Shown: positions 1 to 8,482 of the stretch, in pieces | Numbering within the stretch: position 1 is the stretch's first letter | Layout of the letters: each line of letters begins with the position of its first letter | NCBI GenBank assembly: GCA_944321175.1 | Contig: CALUKI010000008.1 | Location: 62,001-126,000 of the forward strand | Direction: 5' to 3' | DNA length: 64,000 bases | Source: an uncultured Alistipes sp. | GTDB lineage: Bacteria; Bacteroidota; Bacteroidia; Bacteroidales; Rikenellaceae | Notes under the pieces: model-generated | The model's database searches: none | What the model was told of the DNA's origin: nothing | Seen by the model: only the letters and a program-made list of their open reading frames with translations | Position numbers and translations under genes: made by a program

Positions 1-178
1 GGATGTCGGGAATGAGCTCCCGCAACCGACGCCGGTAGAGCGCACTTTGCATCGTCAGGGTATTGAACCGTTGCATGCGGGCGTGTGCCGCCGCGAAACG
101 TTGCGCCACGTCGGGGGCCGAGAAGTCATAGGTCTCGCCGCGTTCCATTTTCTCCAGTTCGCTCATGATTCGCTTCAT
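1..178 (-). CDS. Sugar O-acetyltransferase, N-terminal fragment (maltose acetyltransferase type)
   Basis: Partial gene running off the left edge, so only about 59 N-terminal residues are visible. They match the helical N-terminal 'Mac' domain that precedes the left-handed beta-helix in maltose/galactoside O-acetyltransferases: an ELEKMERGETYDF stretch (residues about 7-19), then a helix ending in RRRLRELIPDI. These trimeric cytoplasmic enzymes move acetyl from acetyl-CoA to a sugar hydroxyl. The catalytic hexapeptide repeats lie outside the window, so activity and substrate cannot be judged. The start is either the ATG at 178 or the in-frame ATG at 166; the latter gives the usual MSELEKM beginning. 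A good promoter box sits just upstream. Confidence 0.75.
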   Translation of the reverse strand, partial: MKRIMSELEKMERGETYDFSAPDVAQRFAAAHARMQRFNTLTMQSALYRRRLRELIPDI

Positions 179-209
179 TCGCCGCGCGATCGGTTTGGCG
201 GCCTTGTAG

Positions 210-217
210 CAAAAATA
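210..217 (-). promoter_or_regulatory. Bacteroidota -7 box for the acetyltransferase
   Basis: The plus strand reads CAAAAATA, so the minus strand is TATTTTTG, a perfect TAnnTTTG. It lies 32-44 bases upstream of the two candidate ATGs, a normal distance. Confidence 0.6.
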
Positions 218-600
218 ATGAAAGATTCCGGTTTTCCGAATGTTCGGATAGGGGAATCTTTCCTGTTGCGCGGTGACGGCGCCGTCAAATCTCGGAGGGG
301 CATTCTCCCGATTTCGCTTCGGCGCCTGTCCGTTCTCTTTTTTACTTCAGCGACTTTGTTTCAGCGGTTCTACTTCAGCGGCTTTGTTTCAGTCCTTCCG
401 TTCCCGCTCCTTTTCCGGCGGTAAGTCGTGCGGCTTGTTGCGGGGTTTGTCGTGCGGTTTGTCGTATGGTTTGGCTTCCGCATCCTGCACCGGTATTGCG
501 GCTGCACTGTTCCGGATTCGATTTTCCGCTTCTGCGGGCTTCTCCTTTCTCTCCCTTGTCCTGCTTTGGCTTACCCTTTTGCTCCTGCTTTCTCGCTTCC

Positions 601-649
601 TGTTCCCTGCTCCCTGCTCTCTGTTCTCTGTTCTCTGTTCTCTGTTCTT
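601..649. repeat. Seven-copy heptamer tandem repeat
   Basis: Seven consecutive 7-base units: TGTTCCC, TGCTCCC, TGCTCTC, three perfect TGTTCTC, and TGTTCTT. Degenerate units continue on either side. The array sits about 80 bases past the stop codon of the arginine decarboxylase gene; read in that gene's direction it is GAGAACA. It resembles the heptameric short tandem repeats known from cyanobacterial intergenic regions in form, not necessarily in origin. Confidence 0.85.
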
Positions 650-731
650 GGCTCCCAGCCCTTCCTCTTCCCTATGCCCTTCTTCTCATCCCTCCCGCCA
701 AGGCCGGTGCAGGCCGGCGCCGCAATGCACG

Positions 732-2126
732 TCAATATCCCAAAATACGCATCATGGCGCGGTAGCTCTGCTCTTTGGCAAACAATCGCGTATAATATTC
801 GTTGTCGCCCTTGTCGCGGTCGATGATGATGTGCTTCGGTGCCGGAATCAGGCAGTGCTGGATGCCGCCGAACCCGCCCAGCGACTCCTGATAGGCTCCC
901 GTGTGGAAGAACCCGATGTACTGCGTGTTGCCCGGTTCGAGTTTCGGCAGGAAGATGGCATTCGTATGGGCTTCGGCATTGTAGAAGTCTTCGCTGTCGC
1001 AGGTCAGCCCGCCGAGGAATACCCGTTGGTACTCCTTGTCCCAGTTGTTGATCGCCAGCATGATGTACCGCTGGTTGATCCCCCATGTGTCGGGAAGGGT
1101 CGTGATGAACGACGAGTCGATCATATACCAGTTCTCGCGGTCGTTCTGCTGTTTCTGGTTGACGATCGAGTAGAGCGATGCGCCGCTCTCTCCGACGGTG
1201 AACGATCCGAATTCGGTAAAGATGTCGGGTTCGTCGATGCCGTTCATCTCGCAGATGTGTTTGATCTGCGCCACGATCTCCTCGGTCATGTATTCGTAGT
1301 CGTACTCGAAGTTGAGCGAATTCTTGATCGGGAAGCCGCCGCCGATATTCAGGCTGTCGAGTTCGGGACAGATGGATTTCAATTCGCAATAGACGTTGAG
1401 GCACTTGCCCAGCTCGTTCCAGTAGTAGGCCGTATCCTTGATGCCCGTATTGATGAAGAAATGGAGCATCTTGAGCTGAAATTTCTTGTTGTTCTTGATC
1501 TTGCGTTTGTAGAAGTCCACAATGTCGTTGTAGCGGATGCCCAGGCGCGACGTATAGAAGTCGAATTTCGGTTCCTCCTCGCAGGCGATGCGGATGCCCA
1601 CCTTGCATTGCTTGTCGATGGCCACGTCGAAAAGATCGATCTCCTCCTTGTTGTCGATGACCGGTATGGTGTTCTCGAATCCGTCGGCTACGAGCTGTGC
1701 GATGTTCTCGACGTATTGCGGGCGCTTGAATCCGTTGCAGATGATGTAACGGTCCTTGTCGATGACGCCGCCGTCGTACAGCGCGTTGATGATATGGATG
1801 TCGTAGGCCGAGGATGTTTCGAGGTGGATGTCGTTCTTGAGCGCCTCTTCGAGCACGAACGAGAAATGGCTCGATTTGGTGCAGTAGCAATAGTTGTAAT
1901 CCCCTTTGTAATCGACTTTCGCCATTGCAACGTTGAACATGCGCTTGGCACGCGCAATCTGCGACGAGATCTTCGGCAGATAGGTGATCTTGAGCGGTGT
2001 GCCGTACTGCTTGATGATCTCCATGAGCGGAATGTCGTAGAGATTCAGCTCGTTGTCTTCGACCGTAAACTCGTCCTGCGGGAAATCGAACGTCTGTTCG
2101 ATGAGGTCGATGTACTTGTTTTTCAT
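732..2126 (-). CDS. speA: Arginine decarboxylase, PLP fold III
   Basis: A 464-residue enzyme of the alanine-racemase-fold (type III) decarboxylase family. It is predicted to convert arginine to agmatine in the cytoplasm, the first step of polyamine synthesis. The probable PLP lysine is in YCYCTKSSHF (about residue 84). A glycine-rich phosphate-binding segment (LNIGGGFP) lies mid-protein, and a C-terminal CDSEDFYN motif matches the active-site Cys-Asp region of ornithine/diaminopimelate decarboxylase relatives. The protein closely resembles the roughly 465-residue 'arginine decarboxylase' of flavobacteria, which is shorter than the 630-residue E. coli SpeA. The start MKNKYIDL was chosen because the 32 residues upstream have no family counterpart. 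Substrate is inferred from family naming; another basic amino acid is possible. Confidence 0.85.
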   Translation of the reverse strand: MKNKYIDLIEQTFDFPQDEFTVEDNELNLYDIPLMEIIKQYGTPLKITYLPKISSQIARAKRMFNVAMAKVDYKGDYNYCYCTKSSHFSFVLEEALKNDIHLETSSAYDIHIINALYDGGVIDKDRYIICNGFKRPQYVENIAQLVADGFENTIPVIDNKEEIDLFDVAIDKQCKVGIRIACEEEPKFDFYTSRLGIRYNDIVDFYKRKIKNNKKFQLKMLHFFINTGIKDTAYYWNELGKCLNVYCELKSICPELDSLNIGGGFPIKNSLNFEYDYEYMTEEIVAQIKHICEMNGIDEPDIFTEFGSFTVGESGASLYSIVNQKQQNDRENWYMIDSSFITTLPDTWGINQRYIMLAINNWDKEYQRVFLGGLTCDSEDFYNAEAHTNAIFLPKLEPGNTQYIGFFHTGAYQESLGGFGGIQHCLIPAPKHIIIDRDKGDNEYYTRLFAKEQSYRAMMRILGY

Positions 2127-2218
2127 CTTCCGATTCGTTTGTTTTGGAAAATCCGGCTTTGCTACTTCGGAAAAATTCCGACAATGTAGCTCGATTACAT
2201 TCTCCGGAATTTGGCGAT

Positions 2219-2227
2219 GCAAAATAG
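2219..2227 (-). promoter_or_regulatory. Possible promoter of arginine decarboxylase (imperfect)
   Basis: The minus strand reads CCTATTTTG, a TAnnTTTG-like box one base short, about 95 bases upstream of the chosen start. It is the only such candidate on this strand between the divergent genes. Confidence 0.3.
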
Positions 2228-2282
2228 GTAAATATTTTCGACATGCGCAACGATTCGACAGAATATCTCGCTTTTGTCTCCG

Positions 2283-2318
2283 TTTTTTTTACCGTATGCG
2301 GGAAAAATTGTATTTTTG
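2283..2318 (+). promoter_or_regulatory. Promoter of the HU-like membrane protein
   Basis: A perfect TAnnTTTG box (TATTTTTG at 2311-2318) is preceded by a T-run at 2283-2290 in the place of the -33 element. The ATG follows 21 bases after the box. Confidence 0.6.
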
Positions 2319-2338
2319 GGGACAAAATCGTGGGAAAA

Positions 2339-3130
2339 ATGATGATGACGGACGTTAAAAAGGTGATCGTTGCCTATTTGCAGACGCATAAGCGGCTTGT
2401 GGTTCCGCAATTGGGCGCTTTCATCGTGAAGGAGCCCGATCGCCGGATACTTTTCTCGGAGCTGTTCAAGCGCGACGACGGCGTGTTGCGCGGTCTGCTC
2501 AGAGAACAGGGATTCGGGGAGATCGAGGCTGCCGGTGCCATCGACCGTTTGGTTTTCGATCTGCGCCATGCCGCGCAGAACGGGGCGGGATACCTCTTCC
2601 CCGGCTTGGGAATCTTTACGGCCGCACCCAACGGGGCGTTGTCGTTTGCCTGCGATCCACAGGCCGGAATGCCCGTGCCGGCGTCCGAACCGCAGATGCC
2701 TCCGGCTGAAGGGGCGGAACCGCCGCAAAACTCCGCGCCCGCTTCCGCCGAAGCGGCCGATCCGCATGGCGAAGCCGCAGGTCAGCATGGTGGAGCCGCC
2801 GTGCAGCCCGATGAAGCCGGATCGAAGGATGCCGGCCCCTCGGAATCCGGTCGGAGATCCTATTTTACGCCGGATCCCTGCGTGAAGGGCCTTACCTACG
2901 GACGGCCTGTCAAGACGACCGACCCTTATACATTCGTGGGACATAAACCGGCGAAAAGAGTCGATAAATTCATGATCGTGGCGATTGTCGCGGCTCTGCT
3001 GGCGCTCGGTGTCATCGCTTATGTCTATGTCAGGGACATGCAGGCGAAGCGCGATGCCGCCGCATTCATGGAAGAGGTGTCGGACATCGTTTCGGGGGTG
3101 CCGGCGGCGGATGCTCCGGTCGAAGAGTGA
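2339..3130 (+). CDS. HU-CCDC81-type domain protein with C-terminal membrane anchor
   Basis: A 263-residue protein. Residues about 5-105 fit the bacterial HU-CCDC81 domain: a helix ending in VVPQLGAFIV, an FSELFKRDDG strand, and GYLFPGLGIFT. A Pro/Ala/Glu-rich linker follows (about 110-170), then one membrane segment near residues 211-231, and about 30 residues after it. In Bacteroidota this domain usually sits with a C-terminal SPOR peptidoglycan-binding domain; none is visible here. A role near the cell wall or division machinery is inference from the family, and DNA binding is not established. Three tandem ATGs form the start. It is 97 bases upstream of a sigma-54-type activator and may be co-transcribed with it. 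Confidence 0.65.
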   Translation: MMMTDVKKVIVAYLQTHKRLVVPQLGAFIVKEPDRRILFSELFKRDDGVLRGLLREQGFGEIEAAGAIDRLVFDLRHAAQNGAGYLFPGLGIFTAAPNGALSFACDPQAGMPVPASEPQMPPAEGAEPPQNSAPASAEAADPHGEAAGQHGGAAVQPDEAGSKDAGPSESGRRSYFTPDPCVKGLTYGRPVKTTDPYTFVGHKPAKRVDKFMIVAIVAALLALGVIAYVYVRDMQAKRDAAAFMEEVSDIVSGVPAADAPVEE

Positions 3131-3227
3131 CAACGGATCTGACCGCACCTGCCGGCTGCGACGTCCGTGCCTTTCGTCGCAACAGGGCGGGGCGGGTAAT
3201 CGATACCGGAAAAAATAGAAGAGACCT

Positions 3228-4439
3228 ATGGATTTGATAGCATTGAAACAACGCTTCGGCATCATCGGCAACTCGGAGCTGCTCAATCGGGCGCTCGAAG
3301 TGGCCGTGCGTGTCGCCCCGACCGATCTGTCGGTTCTGGTGACCGGCGAAAGCGGTGTGGGAAAGGAGTTTTTCCCGCAGATCATCCATGCCTATTCGGC
3401 CCGCAAACACAATAAGTATATTGCGGTCAATTGCGGTGCAATTCCTGAGGGAACGATCGATTCCGAACTTTTCGGTCACGAAAAAGGCTCGTTTACGGGG
3501 GCTGTGGAGGCCCGCAAGGGCTATTTCGAAGAGGCCGACGGCGGTACGATCTTTCTGGACGAGGTTGCCGAGCTGCCCCTCTCGACGCAGGTGCGGCTTT
3601 TGCGCGTATTGCAGACCGGCGAGTTCCTGCGTGTGGGCTCCGCCAAGGTGCAGAAGACCAATGTGCGGGTCGTCGCCGCCACAAACATGAATCTGCAGGA
3701 GGCGATCGAACGGGGCCGTTTCCGCGAAGATCTCTATTACCGGCTCAATACGGTGCCGATTGCCGTTCCGGCCTTGCGTGAACGTCGGGAAGATATATTC
3801 CTGCTTTTCCGCAAGTTCGCCAGCGATGTGGCCGTGCAGTATCGCATGCCGGCCATTACGCTCGATGACGCAGCCCGCAAGATGCTGGAGGGCTACTATT
3901 GGCGGGGCAATATCCGCCAGCTGAAGAATGTCGCGGAGCAGATCTCGGCCATCGAGGAGAACAGGGTGGTGACGGCGCCGATTCTGGCGCGTTATCTGCC
4001 GCAGCAGAATGCCTCCTCGTCGGTCGTGGTGACGAAAAACGCTGCTCCGGAGGAGCCGGCGAGTGAACGGGAGCTGCTTTACAAGGTGCTCTTCGACATG
4101 CGTGCCGACATCAACGATCTGAAGCGGATGGTTTCGGAGCTGATGCGCGGAGCCGCGCAAGTGCCGCAGGAGCCGAAGCAGGAGGTGGCCGGCTATTTGC
4201 CTACGACGGCGGGGGCCATGTCGCACGCCCGCAGTATGGTGGATGCGGTCAACGCCGAAGTGGTGGAGGAGCCGCGCGAACCGCTGACGAAAGCCGATGC
4301 GCAGCGCGAACAGATCATCCGTGCGTTGCGGCACAACAACGGCCGGCGGCGTGAGGCTGCCGCCGAGCTTTTCATGTCGGAACGCACGCTTTACCGCAAG
4401 ATCAAGGAACTGGGGATCGAGGAGAAGGATCTGGCCTGA
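3228..4439 (+). CDS. Sigma-54-dependent transcriptional activator, no receiver domain
   Basis: A 403-residue NtrC-family activator without any N-terminal sensory or receiver domain. The AAA+ module spans about residues 10-240: Walker A GESGVGKE, the sigma-54 contact loop GSFTGA, Walker B GGTIFLDEV and the RFREDLYYRL segment. A roughly 100-residue linker with a helical stretch (LFDMRADINDLKRMV) leads to a C-terminal Fis-type helix-turn-helix (RREAAAELFMSERTLYRKI). It would remodel sigma-54 polymerase at distant enhancers; without a receiver its activity may depend on amount or on a partner. This gene followed by an LptE-like lipoprotein and SecG is, from memory, a recurrent order in Bacteroidota. 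The targets are not visible here. Confidence 0.88.
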   Translation: MDLIALKQRFGIIGNSELLNRALEVAVRVAPTDLSVLVTGESGVGKEFFPQIIHAYSARKHNKYIAVNCGAIPEGTIDSELFGHEKGSFTGAVEARKGYFEEADGGTIFLDEVAELPLSTQVRLLRVLQTGEFLRVGSAKVQKTNVRVVAATNMNLQEAIERGRFREDLYYRLNTVPIAVPALRERREDIFLLFRKFASDVAVQYRMPAITLDDAARKMLEGYYWRGNIRQLKNVAEQISAIEENRVVTAPILARYLPQQNASSSVVVTKNAAPEEPASERELLYKVLFDMRADINDLKRMVSELMRGAAQVPQEPKQEVAGYLPTTAGAMSHARSMVDAVNAEVVEEPREPLTKADAQREQIIRALRHNNGRRREAAAELFMSERTLYRKIKELGIEEKDLA

Positions 4440-4591
4440 GACGTCGGGCGTTGCGGCCTGCGGATGGGATGCCGGCCCGGTGCGGGGGCAGCGGGGCGTG
4501 CGGCCCGCCGGAGAGGCCGCCGGAGAGCGGGAATCGCCTGCCGGAGCAGTGTGCCGGCAATGTACATTGAGTCGATGTGAAGAGATTTGGA

Positions 4592-5116
4592 ATGATGATA
4601 AGAGAGAAAGTTGTCTGTCGTCTGTTGCTGCCGCTGCTGGCCCTCGTGCTGGCAGGGTGCGGCCTGACGATCAAATATTCGCTGTCGGGGGCATCCATAC
4701 CGCCCGATGCGAAGACCTTTTCGGTGGCCTATTTTCCCAACAACGCCCCGATGGTGGAGCCGATTCTCAGTTCCACCCTCACCGATGCGCTCGTTGACAA
4801 GTTCTCGCGCCAGACCCGGTTGACACAGGTGGATGAAGGGGGCGATTTCGCCTTCGAAGGCGAAATTACGGGCTACTCCTCGACGACGGCGTCGGCTTCG
4901 AGCAACGATGTCGCTCTTTTGAACCGTCTGACCATTACGGTCAAGGTGCGTTTCACCAACGCCCTCGAACCGGCAATGTCGTTCAACAAGAGCTTTACGG
5001 CCTTCGCCGATTACGACTCCTCGCGGTTGCTGACCGAGGTGGCCGGCGAACTGGTTCCAGAGATCGTCGATCAACTTGTAAACGATATTTTTCAGGCTTC
5101 GGCCTCCAACTGGTAA
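4592..5116 (+). CDS. lptE: LptE-family outer membrane lipoprotein
   Basis: A 174-residue lipoprotein: hydrophobic signal, lipobox LAGC, then a domain that fits the Bacteroidota LptE/LptE-like family (YSLSGASIPPDAKTFSV near the start, a TLTDALVDKF helix, repeated beta strands such as FAFEGEITGYSS). LptE plugs the LptD barrel and helps insert lipopolysaccharide into the outer membrane. The frame also has a GTG at 4577; the ATG at 4592 is preferred because it gives a standard signal peptide. It lies between the activator and a TPR-like gene in a likely operon ending with secG. Family assignment is firm; direct LptD partnership is inferred. Confidence 0.78.
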   Translation: MMIREKVVCRLLLPLLALVLAGCGLTIKYSLSGASIPPDAKTFSVAYFPNNAPMVEPILSSTLTDALVDKFSRQTRLTQVDEGGDFAFEGEITGYSSTTASASSNDVALLNRLTITVKVRFTNALEPAMSFNKSFTAFADYDSSRLLTEVAGELVPEIVDQLVNDIFQASASNW

Positions 5117-5121
5117 CAGGC

Positions 5122-5616
5122 ATGGCGACATTGAAAGAGTATTTTGCCTCGTCGGGGGCATCGGGAGCGGTGCCGGATGCCGAACTCGATGCGGCGCTCG
5201 CCCGTTATGAGTGGTTCACGGCGGCACGGGCTGTCAGGGTTTTGCAGCGGGGCGGCGATTTCGCTTCGGACGACCGGCTGCGGATTGCTTTGGCGGACCG
5301 CATATCGGCGGTCGCGCCTGTCGCCGTCGATCGGGAACGGCTGACGGCCCTCTCGCCCGATGACATCATCGACGCTTTCCTGCGTGTGGGCGATTACCGC
5401 ATCGTGGCCGACGATACGCGGGGCGAGGAGGAGATCAGGACCGAAGCGGATCTCGATGACGAGGACGATCTGGTAACCGAGGAATTGGCGGAAATTTACC
5501 GCCGGCAGGGGCTGAATGACGAGGCATGCGCGATTTATCGCAAATTAAGTTTGCGAAATCCGGAAAAAAGTGTTTACTTTGCCGAGCTTATTGACAAAAT
5601 AACCTCTGAGGATTAA
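5122..5616 (+). CDS. Hypothetical acidic cytoplasmic protein, TPR-like C-terminus
   Basis: A 164-residue acidic protein without signal or membrane segment. The C-terminal third (EELAEIYRRQGLNDEACAIYRKLSLRNPEKS) has the helix-turn-helix spacing of a single tetratricopeptide unit, preceded by an Asp/Glu-rich linker. The N-terminal half is helical and unrecognised. Only 5 bases separate it from the LptE-like gene, and secG starts 18 bases later, so it is almost certainly translated from the same message and may be a scaffold linked to secretion or LPS transport. That role is a guess from position only. Confidence 0.7.
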   Translation: MATLKEYFASSGASGAVPDAELDAALARYEWFTAARAVRVLQRGGDFASDDRLRIALADRISAVAPVAVDRERLTALSPDDIIDAFLRVGDYRIVADDTRGEEEIRTEADLDDEDDLVTEELAEIYRRQGLNDEACAIYRKLSLRNPEKSVYFAELIDKITSED

Positions 5617-5634
5617 AAGAAAAAGTATAGGATT

Positions 5635-6015
5635 ATGTTGTACACGATTTGTATCATTGCGATTCTGATTGCAAGCATCTGCCTGATTCTTGCGGTATTG
5701 GTGCAGAGCCCCAAGAGTGGCATGGCGGCCAATTTCGGTGCGTCGAATCAGGTGATGGGTGTTCGTGAGACGGCTAATTTTCTGGAGAAATTCACATGGA
5801 CGATGGCCATTGCGATTGTCGTGCTGAGCCTTGTGGCGACGCTCTCGATGGACAGCGGTGCGGTGGCAACCAGCAATGAGAGCCTGTCGAAGGATGCCAA
5901 TGCGGTAATGGAGATGACGCAGGAAGCGCCGACGATGCCTCAGGCCGTGCCGGCGCCTGCAGAGACGGAACCGGCTGCGGGGGAAGCGGCTGCGGAGTCT
6001 CCGGCTGCAAAATAG
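5635..6015 (+). CDS. secG: Preprotein translocase subunit SecG
   Basis: A 126-residue inner membrane protein with the SecG plan. The first membrane segment (about residues 2-21) is followed by the family motif VLVQSPKSGMAANFG, in which the cytoplasmic loop normally reads Q-x-x-K-x-x-G. The second segment is about 50-70, and a Glu/Pro/Ala-rich tail follows that is longer than in E. coli. SecG binds SecYE and assists the SecA-driven translocation cycle. It is the last gene of its cluster and is followed by a strong terminator. Confidence 0.9.
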   Translation: MLYTICIIAILIASICLILAVLVQSPKSGMAANFGASNQVMGVRETANFLEKFTWTMAIAIVVLSLVATLSMDSGAVATSNESLSKDANAVMEMTQEAPTMPQAVPAPAETEPAAGEAAAESPAAK

Positions 6016-6040
6016 TTCTGTCCGGCAGCGAACGGATGGG

Positions 6041-6070
6041 AGCCGATGCCTGCGCATCGGCTCTTTTTTT
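6041..6070 (+). terminator. Rho-independent terminator after secG
   Basis: Perfect 9-bp stem AGCCGATGC/GCATCGGCT with a CTGC loop, followed by CTTTTTTT. Confidence 0.9.
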
Positions 6071-6400
6071 GCGAACCTCCCTGCCGTTGGTTCGGATGCC
6101 GAAGGTCAGGAACGGCCATTTGTGCGGAGGGTTTACCGCCAAAACCGAATCGAAAAGTCGCCGGCTGTCCCGGCCGCATGCGGGAGTACGGTCCGCGCAG
6201 GAGACGGCCTGCCCGTGCAGGGTGGAGCGGTGCCGGCAGACCGTTGCCGCAAAAAAGGCCGGCGGGCCCAAACTCCCCGCAAATGGGTATTGCAGATCGG
6301 TGAATCAATGTTTATCTTTGCAGGACGGGGACGGATTCTCTTCGCACGACAGGATTCATCGCCCGACGGGACAGAATGCTTATCTCATATCCGATAACCT
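6071..6400 (+). other. Intergenic region upstream of the zinc exporter
   Basis: No gene is recognisable. The only clear signal is a perfect TAnnTTTG box (TATCTTTG, 6313-6320). The 80-base leader between it and the ATG at 6401 could hold regulation, for example by metal, but I see no clear palindromic operator. Confidence 0.45.
6313..6320 (+). promoter_or_regulatory. -7 box for the CDF transporter
   Basis: TATCTTTG, a perfect TAnnTTTG match, 80 bases before the start codon. Confidence 0.6.
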
Positions 6401-7348
6401 ATGGCACACGGACACCCTGAACATGCACATGGACATCTTCCGCATTTGTCCTCGCTCAACAGCGCCTTTGTGGTGGGGATTGCGTTGAATGCGGCGTTTG
6501 TCGCGGTCGAGTTCCTCGCCGGATTCTTCTCCAACTCGATGGGACTGCTCTCCGATGCGGGACACAACCTGAGCGATGTGGCAAGCCTTTTGCTGGCCAT
6601 GCTCGCATTCCGTTTGGCGCAGGCCAAACCGACGAGCCGTTATACCTACGGTTTCCGCCGCAGCACGATTCTCGTCTCGCTGCTCAATGCGGTCATCCTG
6701 CTGGTGGCCGTCGGTGCCATCATTGTCGAAAGCCTTCGGAAACTGCTTCATCCCCAGCCTGTGGGCGGCGAAACGGTTCTCTGGGTTGCGGGAATCGGCG
6801 TAATCGTCAATTTCGTGACGGCGCTGATGTTTCTGCGCGACAAGGAACGCGACCTGAATGTCAAGGGCGCCTATCTGCACATGGCGGCCGATGCGCTGGT
6901 CTCGGTCGGGGTCATGGTGTCGGGCGGCGTGATGATGGCGACGGGGTGGTACATGATCGACCCTTTGGTGGGATTGCTCGTTGCGGCGATCATCGTCTAT
7001 TCCACATGGGGGCTGCTGCGCGACAGCCTGCGTCTGTCGCTCGACGGCGTGCCCGCCGGAATCGATTACGGCGAGGTGCTGGACGCCGTCGCTTCGCAAC
7101 CCGGCGTGGAGGAGGTGCATCATCTGCATGTGTGGGCGCTCAGTACGACCGAAAATGCCATGACGGCCCATATTGCGGTCCGGGATTTGCAGCAGATGCC
7201 GCAGCTCAAGTCTGCACTCCGCGCACGGCTCCATGAGCTGGGGATCGACCATGCGACCTTCGAATTTGAGGAGACAGGGCAGCCCTGCAGCGAACATGCC
7301 TGCTGCAACCTCGAAGCGGGGAGTGCCGCAGTGAAGAGCCCGAAATGA
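6401..7348 (+). CDS. Cation diffusion facilitator (zinc exporter)
   Basis: A 315-residue CDF antiporter of the ZitB/CzcD type. A His-rich N-terminus (HGHPEHAHGH) precedes six membrane segments. Metal-site motifs are visible in the second segment (SDAGHNLSD) and fifth segment (HMAADALVS), the classic HxxxD/DxxxD pair. A cytoplasmic C-terminal domain (about 210-300) contains the HHLHVWALS strand. It would export Zn2+ (possibly Cd2+/Co2+) in exchange for protons across the inner membrane. The tail carries extra Cys and His (CSEHACCN). A ZIP importer follows 30 bases later, probably co-transcribed. Confidence 0.9.
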   Translation: MAHGHPEHAHGHLPHLSSLNSAFVVGIALNAAFVAVEFLAGFFSNSMGLLSDAGHNLSDVASLLLAMLAFRLAQAKPTSRYTYGFRRSTILVSLLNAVILLVAVGAIIVESLRKLLHPQPVGGETVLWVAGIGVIVNFVTALMFLRDKERDLNVKGAYLHMAADALVSVGVMVSGGVMMATGWYMIDPLVGLLVAAIIVYSTWGLLRDSLRLSLDGVPAGIDYGEVLDAVASQPGVEEVHHLHVWALSTTENAMTAHIAVRDLQQMPQLKSALRARLHELGIDHATFEFEETGQPCSEHACCNLEAGSAAVKSPK

Positions 7349-7378
7349 TGATGAACCCGGAAATCTCTTTTTAACCGC

Positions 7379-8188
7379 ATGCCGGTCATGATGTCGTCGA
7401 TATTTTTCCCTTTGCTGCTTACGCTGCTGGCCGGTCTGGCGACCGGTATCGGCAGTGCCATCGCCTTTTTTGCGCGGCGTACCAACGTGCGTTTCCTCTC
7501 CTTTTCCCTGGGGCTTTCGGCCGGTGTGATGATCTATGTTTCGTTCGTCGAACTTTTCGCCGAGTCCCGGACGATCCTGGCGCAGCAGTGGGGCGCGACG
7601 GCCGGTGCGACGGCAACGGTGCTCTGCTTCTTCGGGGGCATCCTGCTTATCGGAGCGATCGACCGGCTGGTTCCCTCGTTCGAGAACCCCCATGAGATGC
7701 ATACGGTCGAGGAGATGGACCGTCGGCCGGACAAACAGGGCCGGCTGATGCGGATGGGGATCATGACGGCACTGGTGATCGGGATCCACAACTTCCCCGA
7801 GGGAATCGCGACCTTCATGTCGGCGATCGACGATCCGGCGCTCGGTATCGCCATTGCGGCGGCCATCGCCATCCACAATATTCCGGAGGGCATCGCCGTG
7901 TCAATCCCGATCTACTATGCGACGGGAAGCCGACGTAAAGCCTTCCTGTTGTCGCTTTCGTCGGGTCTGGCGGAACCTGTCGGGGCATTGCTGGCCTATG
8001 CGGTTCTTCTGCCGTTCCTCTCTCCGGCGTTGCTGGGGTGCCTTTTCGGCATTGTGGCCGGCATCATGGTCTTCATCTCGCTTGACGAGCTGCTGCCTGC
8101 CGCCGAAGAGTACGGTGAACACCATCTCTCCATTTACGGCGTGGTGACGGGAATGGCCGTAATGGCGGTCAGCCTGATCCTTTTCTGA
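7379..8188 (+). CDS. zupT: ZIP family zinc transporter
   Basis: A 269-residue ZIP importer with eight predicted membrane segments and the two hallmark metal-binding helices: HNFPEG (about residue 139) and HNIPEG (about 165). Like E. coli ZupT, it would let Zn2+ and other divalent metals into the cytoplasm. It sits directly behind a zinc exporter, so importer and exporter appear to share a transcript. That is unusual for opposing activities and suggests control after transcription, or that one of the two moves a different metal. Length and motifs are complete. Confidence 0.9.
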   Translation: MPVMMSSIFFPLLLTLLAGLATGIGSAIAFFARRTNVRFLSFSLGLSAGVMIYVSFVELFAESRTILAQQWGATAGATATVLCFFGGILLIGAIDRLVPSFENPHEMHTVEEMDRRPDKQGRLMRMGIMTALVIGIHNFPEGIATFMSAIDDPALGIAIAAAIAIHNIPEGIAVSIPIYYATGSRRKAFLLSLSSGLAEPVGALLAYAVLLPFLSPALLGCLFGIVAGIMVFISLDELLPAAEEYGEHHLSIYGVVTGMAVMAVSLILF

Positions 8189-8426
8189 CACGGCGGAGCG
8201 CCGGCTCCGTCCCGAACGGTGCCTTATGCAGGTGCACGCTCCGTCCGCCGCCGGCGATTTTGCCCTCGGCAGATGGCGGTTGCCGCTCTTTTCCTGCCGT
8301 TTCCGAGCGGTTGATCCCCTTTGCAGCGCGGCATGTCTGCCGGTTTTCCAGCGGAAAACCGGATCGGACGGCATGCTCCCTGCCGGCGGCGCCATGTTAA
8401 TTTATTGTTAAGAATAGGTTGCGAAA

Positions 8427-8457
8427 TTGTTACTCGTCCCGCAATGGCGTACCTTTG
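8427..8457 (+). promoter_or_regulatory. Promoter of the PiT phosphate transporter
   Basis: TACCTTTG at 8450-8457 matches TAnnTTTG, with TTGT at 8427-8430 at about the -33 spacing. The surrounding 60 bases are AT-rich against a GC-rich background. Confidence 0.65.
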
Positions 8458-8482
8458 TTCCGCTATTAGCCCGAAACACCGC

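Larger units (their letters stand above)
179..731. other. Gene-free stretch between acetyltransferase and arginine decarboxylase
   Basis: It holds the acetyltransferase promoter near 210 and a strongly pyrimidine-biased plus strand from about 300 to 700, including short near-repeats (TTCAGCG about every 20 bases near 347-390) and a heptamer array at 601-649. Open frames through it have no recognisable domain and are low-complexity artefacts. The arginine decarboxylase message ends here; the strand it transcribes is correspondingly purine-rich. Confidence 0.6.

Noticed and set aside
273-2189. Long plus-strand open frame (638 codons) opposite arginine decarboxylase
   Set aside because: It lies antisense to a clearly conserved gene; its protein has no domain and low-complexity ends. 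High GC with strong codon bias produces such frames.
8321-8482. Longer start of the phosphate transporter
   Set aside because: It would translate through the promoter and adds a Cys/Arg-rich extension not seen in PiT proteins.
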